Source: Reyranella sp.
GTDB lineage: Bacteria > Pseudomonadota > Alphaproteobacteria > Reyranellales > Reyranellaceae
DNA length: 64,000 nt
Direction of reading: 5' to 3'
NCBI RefSeq assembly: GCF_017305915.1
Contig: NZ_JAFKJN010000006.1
Coordinates: 186,001 to 250,000, forward strand
Of this stretch, positions 1 to 7,257 are shown piece by piece. Position 1 is the stretch's first letter. The number at the start of each line of letters is the position of its first letter. Both the position numbers and the translations under genes were made by a program. The notes under the pieces were generated by a model. It ran no database searches. It was not told the origin of the DNA and was given only the letters and a program-made list of their open reading frames with translations.

Positions 1-483
1 GCCGAACTTCACCTCCTCGCCGTAGATCGTGTGGTCCTTCTCGACCTCGATGAAGAGGTCGGTGTCGGCGAGCCGCACCTTGTCGCCCACCGTCGGCCCG
101 AACATGCCGGCATAGGCAGCGCGCGAGATCCGCGTCGGGCCCTCGTTCGACGGCCCGACCTTGGCGATCGGCCCCAGCTTGCCCGAGACCTTGGCCTGGA
201 AGCCGTGGCTCTCGCGGCTGCCGAGATAGGGCGTCAGCCGCACGGTGCGCGACTGGCCGGGCTCGAAGCGCACCGCGGTGCCGGCGGCGATGTCGAGCCG
301 CATGCCCCTGGCGCGCTTGCGGTCGAACTTCAGCGCCTCGTTGGTCTCGAAGAAGTGGTAATGGCTGCCCACCTGGATCGGCCGGTCGCCGCTGTTGGCG
401 ACCTCGATCGTGATCGGATTGCGGTTCTTGGCGGCATTGAGCTCGAGGTCGCCCTTCGCAGGCAGGATCTCACCGGGCTTCAT
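1..483 (-). CDS. ureBC: Urease beta-alpha fusion (UreB joined to UreC), partial
   Basis: Nickel urease structural subunits, which hydrolyse urea to ammonia and carbamate in the cytoplasm. Residues 1-103 are a complete UreB (beta) domain starting [13 protein letters not shown] short linker (residues 104-117) runs without a stop or new start codon into the UreC (alpha) N-terminus, [20 protein letters not shown], at about 118-137. The frame is open to base 1, so the nickel site and the rest of alpha lie outside the window. It starts 9 bp after the ureA stop, in the order ureD-ureA-ureBC. Bacterial beta and alpha subunits are normally separate chains; the familiar fusion (Helicobacter) is gamma-beta. 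Domain identity is certain; the fusion is read directly and depends on there being no base error in the linker. Confidence 0.93.
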   Translation of the reverse strand, partial: MKPGEILPAKGDLELNAAKNRNPITIEVANSGDRPIQVGSHYHFFETNEALKFDRKRARGMRLDIAAGTAVRFEPGQSRTVRLTPYLGSRESHGFQAKVSGKLGPIAKVGPSNEGPTRISRAAYAGMFGPTVGDKVRLADTDLFIEVEKDHTIYGEEVKFG

Positions 484-492
484 GGGCGTCCC

Positions 493-795
493 TCAGCGGA
501 TCGGGTTGTGGACGGTGACGAGCTTGGTGCCGTCGGGGAAGGTCGCCTCGACCTGGATCTCGTAGATCATCTCGGCCACCCCCTCCATCACCTGCTCGCG
601 GCGGATCACGGTGCCGCCGTCGCGCATCAGATCGGCGACCGAGCGGCCGTCGCGTGCGCCCTCGACGACGAAATCGGTGATCAGCGCCACCGCCTCGGGA
701 TGGTTGAGCCTGACGCCGCGCTCCAGCCTGCGGCGCGCCACGGTGGCCGCCATGGCGACCAGCAGCTTGTCCTTCTCCCGCGGCGTCAGATTCAT
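493..795 (-). CDS. ureA: Urease subunit gamma UreA
   Basis: Small structural subunit of urease, 100 residues, the usual length. It begins [17 protein letters not shown] and ends VTVHNPIR, both typical of UreA, with the [10 protein letters not shown] segment near residue 31. It lies between ureD (243 bp upstream) and the ureB-ureC fusion (9 bp downstream) on the same strand, so the subunits are probably co-transcribed. The accessory genes ureEFG are not seen and may follow beyond the left edge. Confidence 0.97.
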   Translation of the reverse strand: MNLTPREKDKLLVAMAATVARRRLERGVRLNHPEAVALITDFVVEGARDGRSVADLMRDGGTVIRREQVMEGVAEMIYEIQVEATFPDGTKLVTVHNPIR

Positions 796-1038
796 GGGCT
801 TCGTTTCCCCCTCGATTTCACTATAGAGCGAGCATCAAATATGCCAAATGCGCTTCCCGTCCCACCCGTCCCAGGGGGCCATGGGACGGCTTCGATGCCG
901 ATGGCATCGGCATCGAAGGCCTGCGAGTCCCAAAAATTTTTTGACCGAAGCCCGGCTCTGCAAGACGCGCCCCCGTATGCACGGCTCGGGCTCAGCAAGA
1001 AGTTTTCACCGGCGCGGCGAGCCTTTATCCACAGCCCT
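796..1038. repeat. Intergenic region with a 29-bp palindrome (890-918)
   Basis: The 243-bp gap between ureD and ureA holds a perfect inverted repeat: arms 890-903 and 905-918 (CTTCGATGCCGATG) around a single central base. An A5T6 tract lies at about 934-944. On the plus strand the tract follows the palindrome at some distance; on the transcribed minus strand it precedes it. This is therefore not a standard terminator for the ure operon. It could attenuate transcription or process the ureD-ureA message. No gene is visible in the gap. Confidence 0.5.
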
Positions 1039-1854
1039 TCAGACGTGCCAAACGCGCGGCAGGCGACGCCCACGGAAATCGCCGAGAAAGCGCGTCGTGG
1101 CGGCCCGCACCGCCGTCGCCTCGCCCAGCAGGCGCGCGACCATGATGCCGTTCACCAGGGTCACGCCCGCCCGCACCGCGTCTGCGCTTTCGAGCAGCGC
1201 CCGCGCCCTCTCGAACCTTGCCTGCGGCTCGTCCCACACGCCGATGATCGTGGCCAGCGCATTGGCCGGGCCGAAGCCCGCGCCGGCCGGCGTCTCGCCC
1301 TCGACGCGCAAGGTATCGGTCCAGGCGAGCTTGCCGGCGCGCCGCACCGACCAGGAGTCGAGCAGCAGGCCCCCGGTGAAGCGCTCGCCCGAGGCGGCGC
1401 GGCCCAGCACCACCGTCTCGCAGGCGAGCAGCGAGCCGCCGGCGGCGACATCGGCCACCGTCCGGCGCTTCAGGCGCGCGCCCTGGAACACGATGGTCTC
1501 CTGCGGCAGCCAGTCGAGGCTCGCGCCCTCGCCCACCGCCACGGCGATGTCCATGGCGCAGTGCTCGGCGGACCGGGCGGCGCGATAGATCTTCTCCGCC
1601 GCCTGGGTCGCGGCGACGGCGGTCGCGCCCGGCCCGACCTCGACAGCCATCGTGAGGGAATCGCCGTCGGTGACGCCGCCCGAGGTGGTGACCAGCACCG
1701 CCTGCGGCGGCTCGCCGGGCTCCGGGTCGGGGAACAACACCCGGCAGGGATCGCGTTGATAGAGATCGGCAAGCCGCGTCTGCCCGTCCCGCATGGCGAA
1801 GACCACGCGGCTGTGGCCGGAGGCACGCTGCAGGCGGGGTCGGCTGACGTCCAT
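1039..1854 (-). CDS. ureD: Urease accessory protein UreD
   Basis: UreD (UreH) scaffold, which works with UreF and UreG to load nickel into apo-urease. The chosen start gives 271 residues beginning MDVSRPRLQRASGHSRV; family-typical segments include VTTSGGVTDGDSL and AAEKIYRA. An upstream in-frame start at 1968 would add a Ser-rich stretch overlapping greB and is unlikely. It is the first gene of the ure operon and is divergent from greB with 28 bp between the start codons, so the two promoters must overlap. Confidence 0.95.
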   Translation of the reverse strand: MDVSRPRLQRASGHSRVVFAMRDGQTRLADLYQRDPCRVLFPDPEPGEPPQAVLVTTSGGVTDGDSLTMAVEVGPGATAVAATQAAEKIYRAARSAEHCAMDIAVAVGEGASLDWLPQETIVFQGARLKRRTVADVAAGGSLLACETVVLGRAASGERFTGGLLLDSWSVRRAGKLAWTDTLRVEGETPAGAGFGPANALATIIGVWDEPQARFERARALLESADAVRAGVTLVNGIMVARLLGEATAVRAATTRFLGDFRGRRLPRVWHV

Positions 1855-1882
1855 CGGCCCCGTTGATAGAGTAAGGACCGAC

Positions 1883-2434
1883 ATGAGCAAAGCCTTCACC
1901 AAGGAAGACGACGGCGCGGACGACGACGACCTGCCGGAAGAGTCCGGCGGCCTGCCGCTCGCCGCCAAGAACTACATGACGCCCGCGGGCTTCGCGCGGA
2001 TGCGCGAGGAGCTCGATTCGCTGATGCGCAAGGAGCGGCCCGAGGTGGTGAAGGTCGTGAGCTGGGCCGCGGGCAACGGCGACCGCTCGGAGAACGGCGA
2101 CTACATCTACGGCAAGAAGCGGCTGCGCGAGATCGACCGCCGCGTCCGCTATCTCAGCAAGCGGCTGGCCAACGCCGAGGTCGTCGATCCGGCCAAGCGC
2201 GCCAGGACCGACCAGGTGTTCTTCGGCGCCACGGTGACCTATGCCAACGGCCGCGGCGAGGAGCGCACCATCAAGATCGTCGGCGTCGACGAGGTCGAGC
2301 TCGACAAGGGACACGTGAGCTGGATCTCGCCGATCGCCAAGGCGCTGCTCAAGGCCGAGGAAGGCGACGTCGTGAAGATGCGCACGCCGCAGGGCATCGA
2401 CGAGATAGAGGTCATCAAAGTCGTCTATGCCTGA
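1883..2434 (+). CDS. greB: Transcription elongation factor GreB
   Basis: GreA/GreB family factor that inserts a coiled coil into the RNA polymerase secondary channel and stimulates transcript cleavage in backtracked complexes. The start at 1883 follows an AAGGA motif and gives 183 residues, longer than the usual ~160 because of an acidic N-terminal extension (DDGADDDD near residues 9-17). The GreB-type tip NGDRSENGDYIYGKKRLREI and the C-terminal FKBP-like domain ending IEVIKVVYA are intact. It is a housekeeping gene beside the urease operon with no evident functional link. Confidence 0.95.
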   Translation: MSKAFTKEDDGADDDDLPEESGGLPLAAKNYMTPAGFARMREELDSLMRKERPEVVKVVSWAAGNGDRSENGDYIYGKKRLREIDRRVRYLSKRLANAEVVDPAKRARTDQVFFGATVTYANGRGEERTIKIVGVDEVELDKGHVSWISPIAKALLKAEEGDVVKMRTPQGIDEIEVIKVVYA

Positions 2435-2457
2435 CGCGGGACGAATCGGGGGGAGGC

Positions 2458-2895
2458 ATGAAATCCAAGGCTTCTTCGTACGTCGTCAACGGACGGCTAT
2501 CCGACGTCCTGGCCCTCATCCAGGTTCTCGCGCTGGACAAGCACGCACATCGAAGCGCGGAGGGATTGGCGAGAGGGCTGCAAGGCCCTCCCGGTTCGGC
2601 CTCGTCGTGGTCGGATGTAGCCGAGAAGCACCCGGAATTCTTTCGGCTTTCAAGCGGCACGAATCGGGTTTCTCTTGTCGCTCGGCACGTGACGCCCCGC
2701 GAAGCCGACGATTCGCGAAAACCCCTCGATGCCGACTACACGGCAACCCTGCTCGAGCTCGCGGTCGAGCTGCACGACCGGGAGGTCAAGCGCGCAGAAC
2801 GATGGCAGGTATGGATGCCTCTGGCCGTCGCCATCACGGCCGGTGTCTTCACCGTTTTTGGCGTCCTCCTGAAAAGTGTACTGGACGTCAACTGA
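2458..2895 (+). CDS. Small membrane-anchored protein of unknown function
   Basis: A 145-residue protein 23 bp behind greB with a strong ribosome-binding site (GGGGGGAGG). The N-terminal ~75 residues look like a small globular domain (VNGRLSDVLALIQVLALD, then SSWSDVAEKHPEFFR). A charged linker follows, with a likely amphipathic helix at 95-115, and one C-terminal transmembrane segment at about 118-140. Its base composition is visibly less GC-rich than its neighbours, which fits acquisition or relaxed selection. I do not recognise a characterised family; a role at the inner face of the membrane is all the sequence suggests. Confidence 0.75.
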   Translation: MKSKASSYVVNGRLSDVLALIQVLALDKHAHRSAEGLARGLQGPPGSASSWSDVAEKHPEFFRLSSGTNRVSLVARHVTPREADDSRKPLDADYTATLLELAVELHDREVKRAERWQVWMPLAVAITAGVFTVFGVLLKSVLDVN

Positions 2896-2916
2896 TTTGC
2901 CGGTGGCCACCGCCGG

Positions 2917-3222
2917 TCACATCGCGATCAATGCCAGGTCCTGGAACCAGCTCTGCGCCTGGACGTAGGTCTTGATGCGCGGCGACAGCGCCCGCGGCAT
3001 GGTGTCGTGATAGACCTAGACCATCGCCGCATCGTCGACCGCCCTGGCGTGGATCTGCGCCGCCAGCGCATCCTGCTTGGCGCCGCGGTCCGGCTGGCCG
3101 GTGGTCAGCGGGATGTCGGTCATCGGAATGCCGTAACGCACAACCTTCTCCTGCGCCCAGGCGACCGGTGGCAGACCGAGTGCGGCGGTCCCGGCGAGGA
3201 GCGAACGGCGTGACAGCGTCAT
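2917..3222 (-). pseudogene. Remnant of a peptide-type ABC substrate-binding protein (SBP family 5)
   Basis: A 102-codon remnant. It begins with an intact Tat-like signal peptide (MTLSRRSLLAGTAALGLPPV, then AWAQ) and the mature N-terminus EKVVRYGIPMTDIPLTTGQP. It then jumps to sequence typical of an SBP C-terminus (ALAAQIHARAVDDAAMV, then VYHDTMPRALSPRIK and YVQAQSWFQDL). A full protein would be 500-600 residues, so several hundred central codons are gone. A TAG also interrupts the C-terminal part between MV and VYHD, where Trp (TGG) is the natural residue. Two independent lesions make it a dead gene. Confidence 0.85.
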
Positions 3223-3361
3223 GATGCGGACCCCTGCGTAATACACGGCCAGCTATGCGACTCCTGTGCCAGACCATCGTTGCCGCCTAGCGAACCGAGG
3301 CCTAGGCTCGATCACGGTCGCGTAAGCGTTGCCCACCAGAAAACTTCCGGAGGAGAACGCC

Positions 3362-4588
3362 ATGTCGCAGCAACAACGCGCGCCTCATGTGTCACGCCGC
3401 GGCGTGATCGGCGCCGCCGGCGCCACCGTCCTGCTGGCACCCGCCATCGTCCGTGCGCAGACGCCGACGCCCGCCCCGCCCGCGGGCCCGGCCGCGCCCG
3501 CCACCACCATCACCACGCCGCCGCGCGACTTCAGCCCGCGCGGCGCGCCGACCACCTACTTCTGGGACCCCGACATCATCGACGTCGATCCATCGTTCAA
3601 GGGGCTCGCCCAGCCCAACGCTGCGATCAAGCGGCTATGGACCGGCGCGCTGTGGGCCGAAGGCCCGGCCTGGAACTCGGTCGGCCGCTACCTGATCTGG
3701 AGCGACATCCCCAACAACCGGCAACTACGCTGGATCGAGGACGACGGCCACGTGAGCGTGTTCCGCTCGCCGTCCAACAACAGCAACGGCAACACCTTCG
3801 ACTTCCAGGGCCGCCAGCTTTCCTGCGAGCACCTGACGCGCCGCGTGACGCGCTACGAGACCGACGGCTCGGTCGTGGTCATCGCCGACAAGTACAACGG
3901 CAAGCGGCTCAATTCGCCCAACGACGTCGTGGCGCATCCCGACGGCAGCTACTGGTTCACCGATCCGCCCTACGGCGGCCAGCTCTACGAGGGCACGACC
4001 GATGCGGCCGGCGGGCCGAGCAATCCCGCCGGCAAGATCAATCCCAGGCTCGGCCAGGCGGAGGGCATCGGCGAGTTCAAGCGCGAGCTGCCGACCGGCA
4101 CCTACCGCGTCGACACCGCCGGCAAGGTCGAGCTGGTGGTCGGCGAGGACCAGGTGCCCGATCCGAACGGCCTCTGCTTCTCGCCCGACTACAAGAAGCT
4201 CTACGTCGTCAGCACCGGCAAGGGACCGGGCGACACCGGGCCCGGCGGCAAGGGCGACGTCTGGGTGTTCGACATCGGCGCCGATCACAAGGCGAGCAAC
4301 GGCAAGCGGTTCTCCGACTTCATGATCGACGGCATCAAGTGCGGCCCCGACGGCGTGCGCTGCGACGTGTTCGGCAATGTCTGGGCCTCGAGCAATGCCG
4401 GCCGCAACCTGGGCTACAGCGGCGTCACCTGCTGGTCGCCCGAAGGCAAGCTGCTGGGCCGCATCCGGCTGCCGGAAGTGTGCGGCAACATCAGCTTCGG
4501 CGGCCCCAAGCGCAACCGGCTGTTCATGGCGGCGAGCCAGTCGCTCTACGCCGTCTACACCGCGACGCAGGGCGCCGCGCCGGCCTAA
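3362..4588 (+). CDS. Secreted SMP-30/gluconolactonase family protein
   Basis: Six-bladed beta-propeller of the SMP-30/gluconolactonase/luciferin-regenerating family, which are divalent-metal lactonases of sugar lactones. The start at 3362 follows GGAGGAGAA and gives 408 residues. A twin-arginine signal (SRRGVIGAAG near residue 11, cleavage after IVRAQ) predicts folded export to the periplasm. Family motifs include LWAEGPAWNSVGRYLIWSD, LNSPNDVVAHPDGSYWFTDP and DPNGLCFSPDYKKLYV. It is not in an operon; its stop overlaps that of convergent pcaB by four bases. The substrate is uncertain, and a sugar or aromatic lactone is possible. Confidence 0.88.
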   Translation: MSQQQRAPHVSRRGVIGAAGATVLLAPAIVRAQTPTPAPPAGPAAPATTITTPPRDFSPRGAPTTYFWDPDIIDVDPSFKGLAQPNAAIKRLWTGALWAEGPAWNSVGRYLIWSDIPNNRQLRWIEDDGHVSVFRSPSNNSNGNTFDFQGRQLSCEHLTRRVTRYETDGSVVVIADKYNGKRLNSPNDVVAHPDGSYWFTDPPYGGQLYEGTTDAAGGPSNPAGKINPRLGQAEGIGEFKRELPTGTYRVDTAGKVELVVGEDQVPDPNGLCFSPDYKKLYVVSTGKGPGDTGPGGKGDVWVFDIGADHKASNGKRFSDFMIDGIKCGPDGVRCDVFGNVWASSNAGRNLGYSGVTCWSPEGKLLGRIRLPEVCGNISFGGPKRNRLFMAASQSLYAVYTATQGAAPA

Positions 4589-5883
4589 CGCTTGAGGCTT
4601 TCGAGCAACCGATCGACGAAGCTCGGCGAATAGCCGAGCAACGATCCTGAATCGGCCAGCTCCTTCTCGAGCTGGCCGAGAGCTGAAACGAACGAGCCGC
4701 CCTGCGCCAGCGCCTTCTCGACGATCGCGCCGGCCTTCGCCTTGCCCATCGTCTCCGCCAGCAGGAACGTCGCCCGCTCGGCGAAGACTGCCGCCTCGGT
4801 CGCATCCATGTTGGCCTGGATCGCGGCGGTGTCGATCGCGAGGCCGGGCGCCACCTCTTTCATGGCCTCGACCGCAGAGCCCAGGGTCTCGCACAGCGCC
4901 GCCAAAGTCGGCCATTCCGACTGCCAGCCGCCCAGCGCGCGCTCGTGCTCCTGCACCATGCCGCCGACGACGGTCGCGGCGAGCTGGGGTGCGCGGTTGG
5001 CGGCGGCCAGCGTCAGCGCCGCGCCGACCGGGTTTCGCTTGTGCGGCATGGTCGAGGAGCCGCCGCGGCCGGGGCCCGACGGCTCGGCCGCCTCGCCGAC
5101 CTCGATCTGCATCATCAGCGAGATGTCGCGGGCGGCCTTGCCCAGCGCGCCGCAGACCAGGGCGATGTCTTGCGCCAGCGCCGCGACGCGCACGCGCTGC
5201 GTGAACCACGGCGCCGGCGGCAACGGCAACGCCAGCTCCTGCGCCAGAACCGTCATCACCGCCTCGGCCTTGTCGCCCAGCGCCGACAGCGAGCCCGAGG
5301 CGCCGCCGAACTGCACGACCCGACTCTCGGCGTAGCTCTCCGCCAGGCGCTGCTTCGCGCGGTCGAGATCGGATGCCCAGCCGGCGATCTTCTGGCCGAG
5401 CGCCAGCGGTGTCGCCGGCTGCAGCAGCGTGCGGCCGAGCATCGGCGTCGCGCGATGCTTCTCGGCGTGAGCCGCAAAAGCCGCGACGATGGCCTCGATG
5501 TCCTTCAGCAAAGGCGGCAGCGCCTCGCCGAGCTGCAGCACCATCGCGGTGTCCAGCACGTCCTGGCTGGTGGCACCCCAATGGACGTAGTCGGCGGCGT
5601 CCTTGTCGCGCCTGGCGACTTCCGCAGTCAGCGCCTTGACCACCGGCACGGTCAGCGTCGCGGTACGGCGCGCCGCCTCGGCGAGCGGCGCGGGATCGTA
5701 GAGCGACGCATCGCAGGCAGCGGCGATGGTGGCGGCATGCTTCTTCGGGATCAGGCCGGCATCCGCCACGGCCTTCGCCAATGCCGCCTCGAAGCGCAGC
5801 ATGTGGCGCAGCGTATTGCGGTCGGAGAAGGCGTCTGCGGTCGCCGCGGCGGCGCCCAGCGCGTTGACGAGCGCGCCCGCCAT
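4585..5883 (-). CDS. pcaB: 3-carboxy-cis,cis-muconate cycloisomerase PcaB
   Basis: Fumarase/aspartase-superfamily enzyme that lactonises 3-carboxymuconate to 4-carboxymuconolactone, the step after protocatechuate 3,4-dioxygenase. It has 432 residues; the superfamily signature GSSTMPHKRNP is at about 275-285 and HWGATSQDVLDTAM at about 101-114. Its ATG shares one base with the pcaG stop (TGATG), indicating translational coupling in pcaHGB. The gene converges on and overlaps the SMP-30 gene by four bases. No pcaC, pcaD or pcaQ is nearby, so the rest of the beta-ketoadipate route must be encoded elsewhere. Confidence 0.93.
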   Translation of the reverse strand: MAGALVNALGAAAATADAFSDRNTLRHMLRFEAALAKAVADAGLIPKKHAATIAAACDASLYDPAPLAEAARRTATLTVPVVKALTAEVARRDKDAADYVHWGATSQDVLDTAMVLQLGEALPPLLKDIEAIVAAFAAHAEKHRATPMLGRTLLQPATPLALGQKIAGWASDLDRAKQRLAESYAESRVVQFGGASGSLSALGDKAEAVMTVLAQELALPLPPAPWFTQRVRVAALAQDIALVCGALGKAARDISLMMQIEVGEAAEPSGPGRGGSSTMPHKRNPVGAALTLAAANRAPQLAATVVGGMVQEHERALGGWQSEWPTLAALCETLGSAVEAMKEVAPGLAIDTAAIQANMDATEAAVFAERATFLLAETMGKAKAGAIVEKALAQGGSFVSALGQLEKELADSGSLLGYSPSFVDRLLESLKR

Positions 5884-6440
5884 CAGACGTCGAAGAAGAC
5901 GGTTTCGTTCGGACCGCCGAGATGGATCGGCAAGCGCCAGGCGCCCTTGGCGTCCTTCCTGGCGATCAGCGTCGAGCGCCGCGCCGGATCGACCATCTTC
6001 AGCACCGGATCCTCGGCGTTGGCCGGGTCGCCGTCGAAATAGAGCCGCGTCGCGACGCGGTTCAGCAAACCGCGGGCGAAGATCGAGACATTGATGTGCG
6101 GCGCCTGCATGCCGCCCGCCGGCCACGGCACGCGGCCGGGCTTTACGGTGTCGAAGGTGCTGCAGCCGTCGGTGAAGGTCGAGGCGCGGCCGTAGCCTTC
6201 GAAGCCGGCATCGAGCGGCAGGTTGCGGCGGTCCTCGGGATGGTTGTAGCGGCCATGGCTGTTGGCCTGCCAGATCTCGAACAGGCCGTCGGGCACGATG
6301 GCGCCCTCGGCGTCGTGCAGCACGAGCGCGACCGAGAGGCGCTCGCCGGCGACGCCCGGTGGTGCCAGGTCGGCGCGGTAGACCTTGACGATGGTGCCCC
6401 AGTAGAACGGGCCGATGGTCTGCGACGGCGTCGGCTGCAT
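5883..6440 (-). CDS. pcaG: Protocatechuate 3,4-dioxygenase alpha subunit PcaG
   Basis: Non-catalytic alpha subunit of the intradiol ring-cleaving dioxygenase that opens protocatechuate to 3-carboxy-cis,cis-muconate. It has 185 residues beginning MQPTPSQTIGPFYWGT; family segments FEIWQANSHGRYNHPED and APHINVSIFARGLLNR are present. As expected for alpha, the iron-ligand set is incomplete compared with the beta subunit. Two bases separate it from pcaH upstream and it overlaps pcaB by one base, so the three proteins are probably made in fixed ratio from one message. Confidence 0.94.
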   Translation of the reverse strand: MQPTPSQTIGPFYWGTIVKVYRADLAPPGVAGERLSVALVLHDAEGAIVPDGLFEIWQANSHGRYNHPEDRRNLPLDAGFEGYGRASTFTDGCSTFDTVKPGRVPWPAGGMQAPHINVSIFARGLLNRVATRLYFDGDPANAEDPVLKMVDPARRSTLIARKDAKGAWRLPIHLGGPNETVFFDV

Positions 6441-6442
6441 TT

Positions 6443-7141
6443 TCAGTTTTCCAGGGGCGTGGCGTTGCGGCCGCGCAGCACGATGTCGAACCTGTAGGCG
6501 AGCGCCCATTCGGGCCGCGTGCTCTCCATGTCGAACGCCGCCTGCAGGCGCTCGCGCGCGCCAGCCGGCACCGAATTGTAGATCGGGTCGTAGGCGAGCA
6601 GCGGATCGGCGGGGAAGTACATCTGGGTGATCAGGCGCGTCGCGAAGGCCGGCCCGAACAGCGAGAAGTGGATGTGCGCCGGCCGCCAGGCGTTGTGATG
6701 GTTCTTCCAGGGATAGGCGCCGGGCTTGATCGTGATGAACTGGTAGCCGCCATCCTCGTCGGCGCGCACCCGGCCGCCGCCGTAGAAGTTGGGATCGAGC
6801 GGCGCGTCGTGCTGGTCGCCGGGATGGTGATAGCGGCCGGCGGCATTGCACTGCCAGATCTCGACCATCGCCTTCGGAATGGCTTTGCCGTTCTCGTCGA
6901 GCACGCGGCCGTGCACGACGATGCGCTCGCCGAGCGGCTCGCCCGAGCGCTGCCGGGTGAGGTCGTTCTCCAGCGCATCCAGCCGCTCGGCCTCGAGCAG
7001 CGGGCCGGTGATCTCCGACAGGGTCTGCGGCAGCACGATCGCAGGCTGCCGCGGCGCGCGGCCGCCCGTCGACTTGTACTCGGGCGACAGGTTGGCCGGA
7101 TGCGTGCCGGCGCCGGTGCGGCGATAGAGGTCCTGGGTCAT
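6443..7141 (-). CDS. pcaH: Protocatechuate 3,4-dioxygenase beta subunit PcaH
   Basis: Catalytic Fe(III) subunit of protocatechuate 3,4-dioxygenase. It has 232 residues, close to the usual 235-240. Iron ligands by family comparison are Tyr104 (AGRYHHPGD), Tyr143 (PGAYPWKN), His156 and His158 (RPAHIHFS). The N-terminal region also shows the family's RPAIVLPQT-like segment. It is the first gene of pcaHGB; a large inverted repeat at 7167-7245 lies just upstream, between it and the sulfatase gene on the same strand. Confidence 0.96.
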   Translation of the reverse strand: MTQDLYRRTGAGTHPANLSPEYKSTGGRAPRQPAIVLPQTLSEITGPLLEAERLDALENDLTRQRSGEPLGERIVVHGRVLDENGKAIPKAMVEIWQCNAAGRYHHPGDQHDAPLDPNFYGGGRVRADEDGGYQFITIKPGAYPWKNHHNAWRPAHIHFSLFGPAFATRLITQMYFPADPLLAYDPIYNSVPAGARERLQAAFDMESTRPEWALAYRFDIVLRGRNATPLEN

Positions 7142-7166
7142 GCGCGAAGCCTAGCCCAACTGTCGT

Positions 7167-7245
7167 CCTGAGCGAAGCGAAGGACCTAGCGCCTGCTCCA
7201 AAGAGCGCGTCCATGGCTGGCGCTAGGTCCTTCGCTGCGCTCAGG
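7167..7245. repeat. Intergenic inverted repeat with 27-bp arms
   Basis: Arms at 7167-7193 and 7219-7245 pair with a single mismatch around a 25-bp loop. The arm begins CCTGAGCGAAGCGAAGGACC, resembling the core of the elements at 9927-9994 and 42453-42518. It sits between the sulfatase stop and the pcaH start on the same strand, where it could end the upstream transcript or protect the pca message. It is a dispersed palindromic element of REP type rather than a gene. Confidence 0.85.
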
Positions 7246-7257
7246 ATGGCAGAAAAC

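Noticed and set aside
1..483. Separate ureB and ureC genes with an overlooked ureC start
   Set aside because: The frame between residues 103 and 118 contains no ATG, GTG or TTG start preceding the alpha N-terminus and no stop in the beta frame; the first downstream Met is already inside conserved UreC sequence.
890..944. Rho-independent terminator between ureD and ureA
   Set aside because: On the transcribed strand the A/T tract comes before the palindrome instead of right after it, and the downstream genes belong to the same operon.
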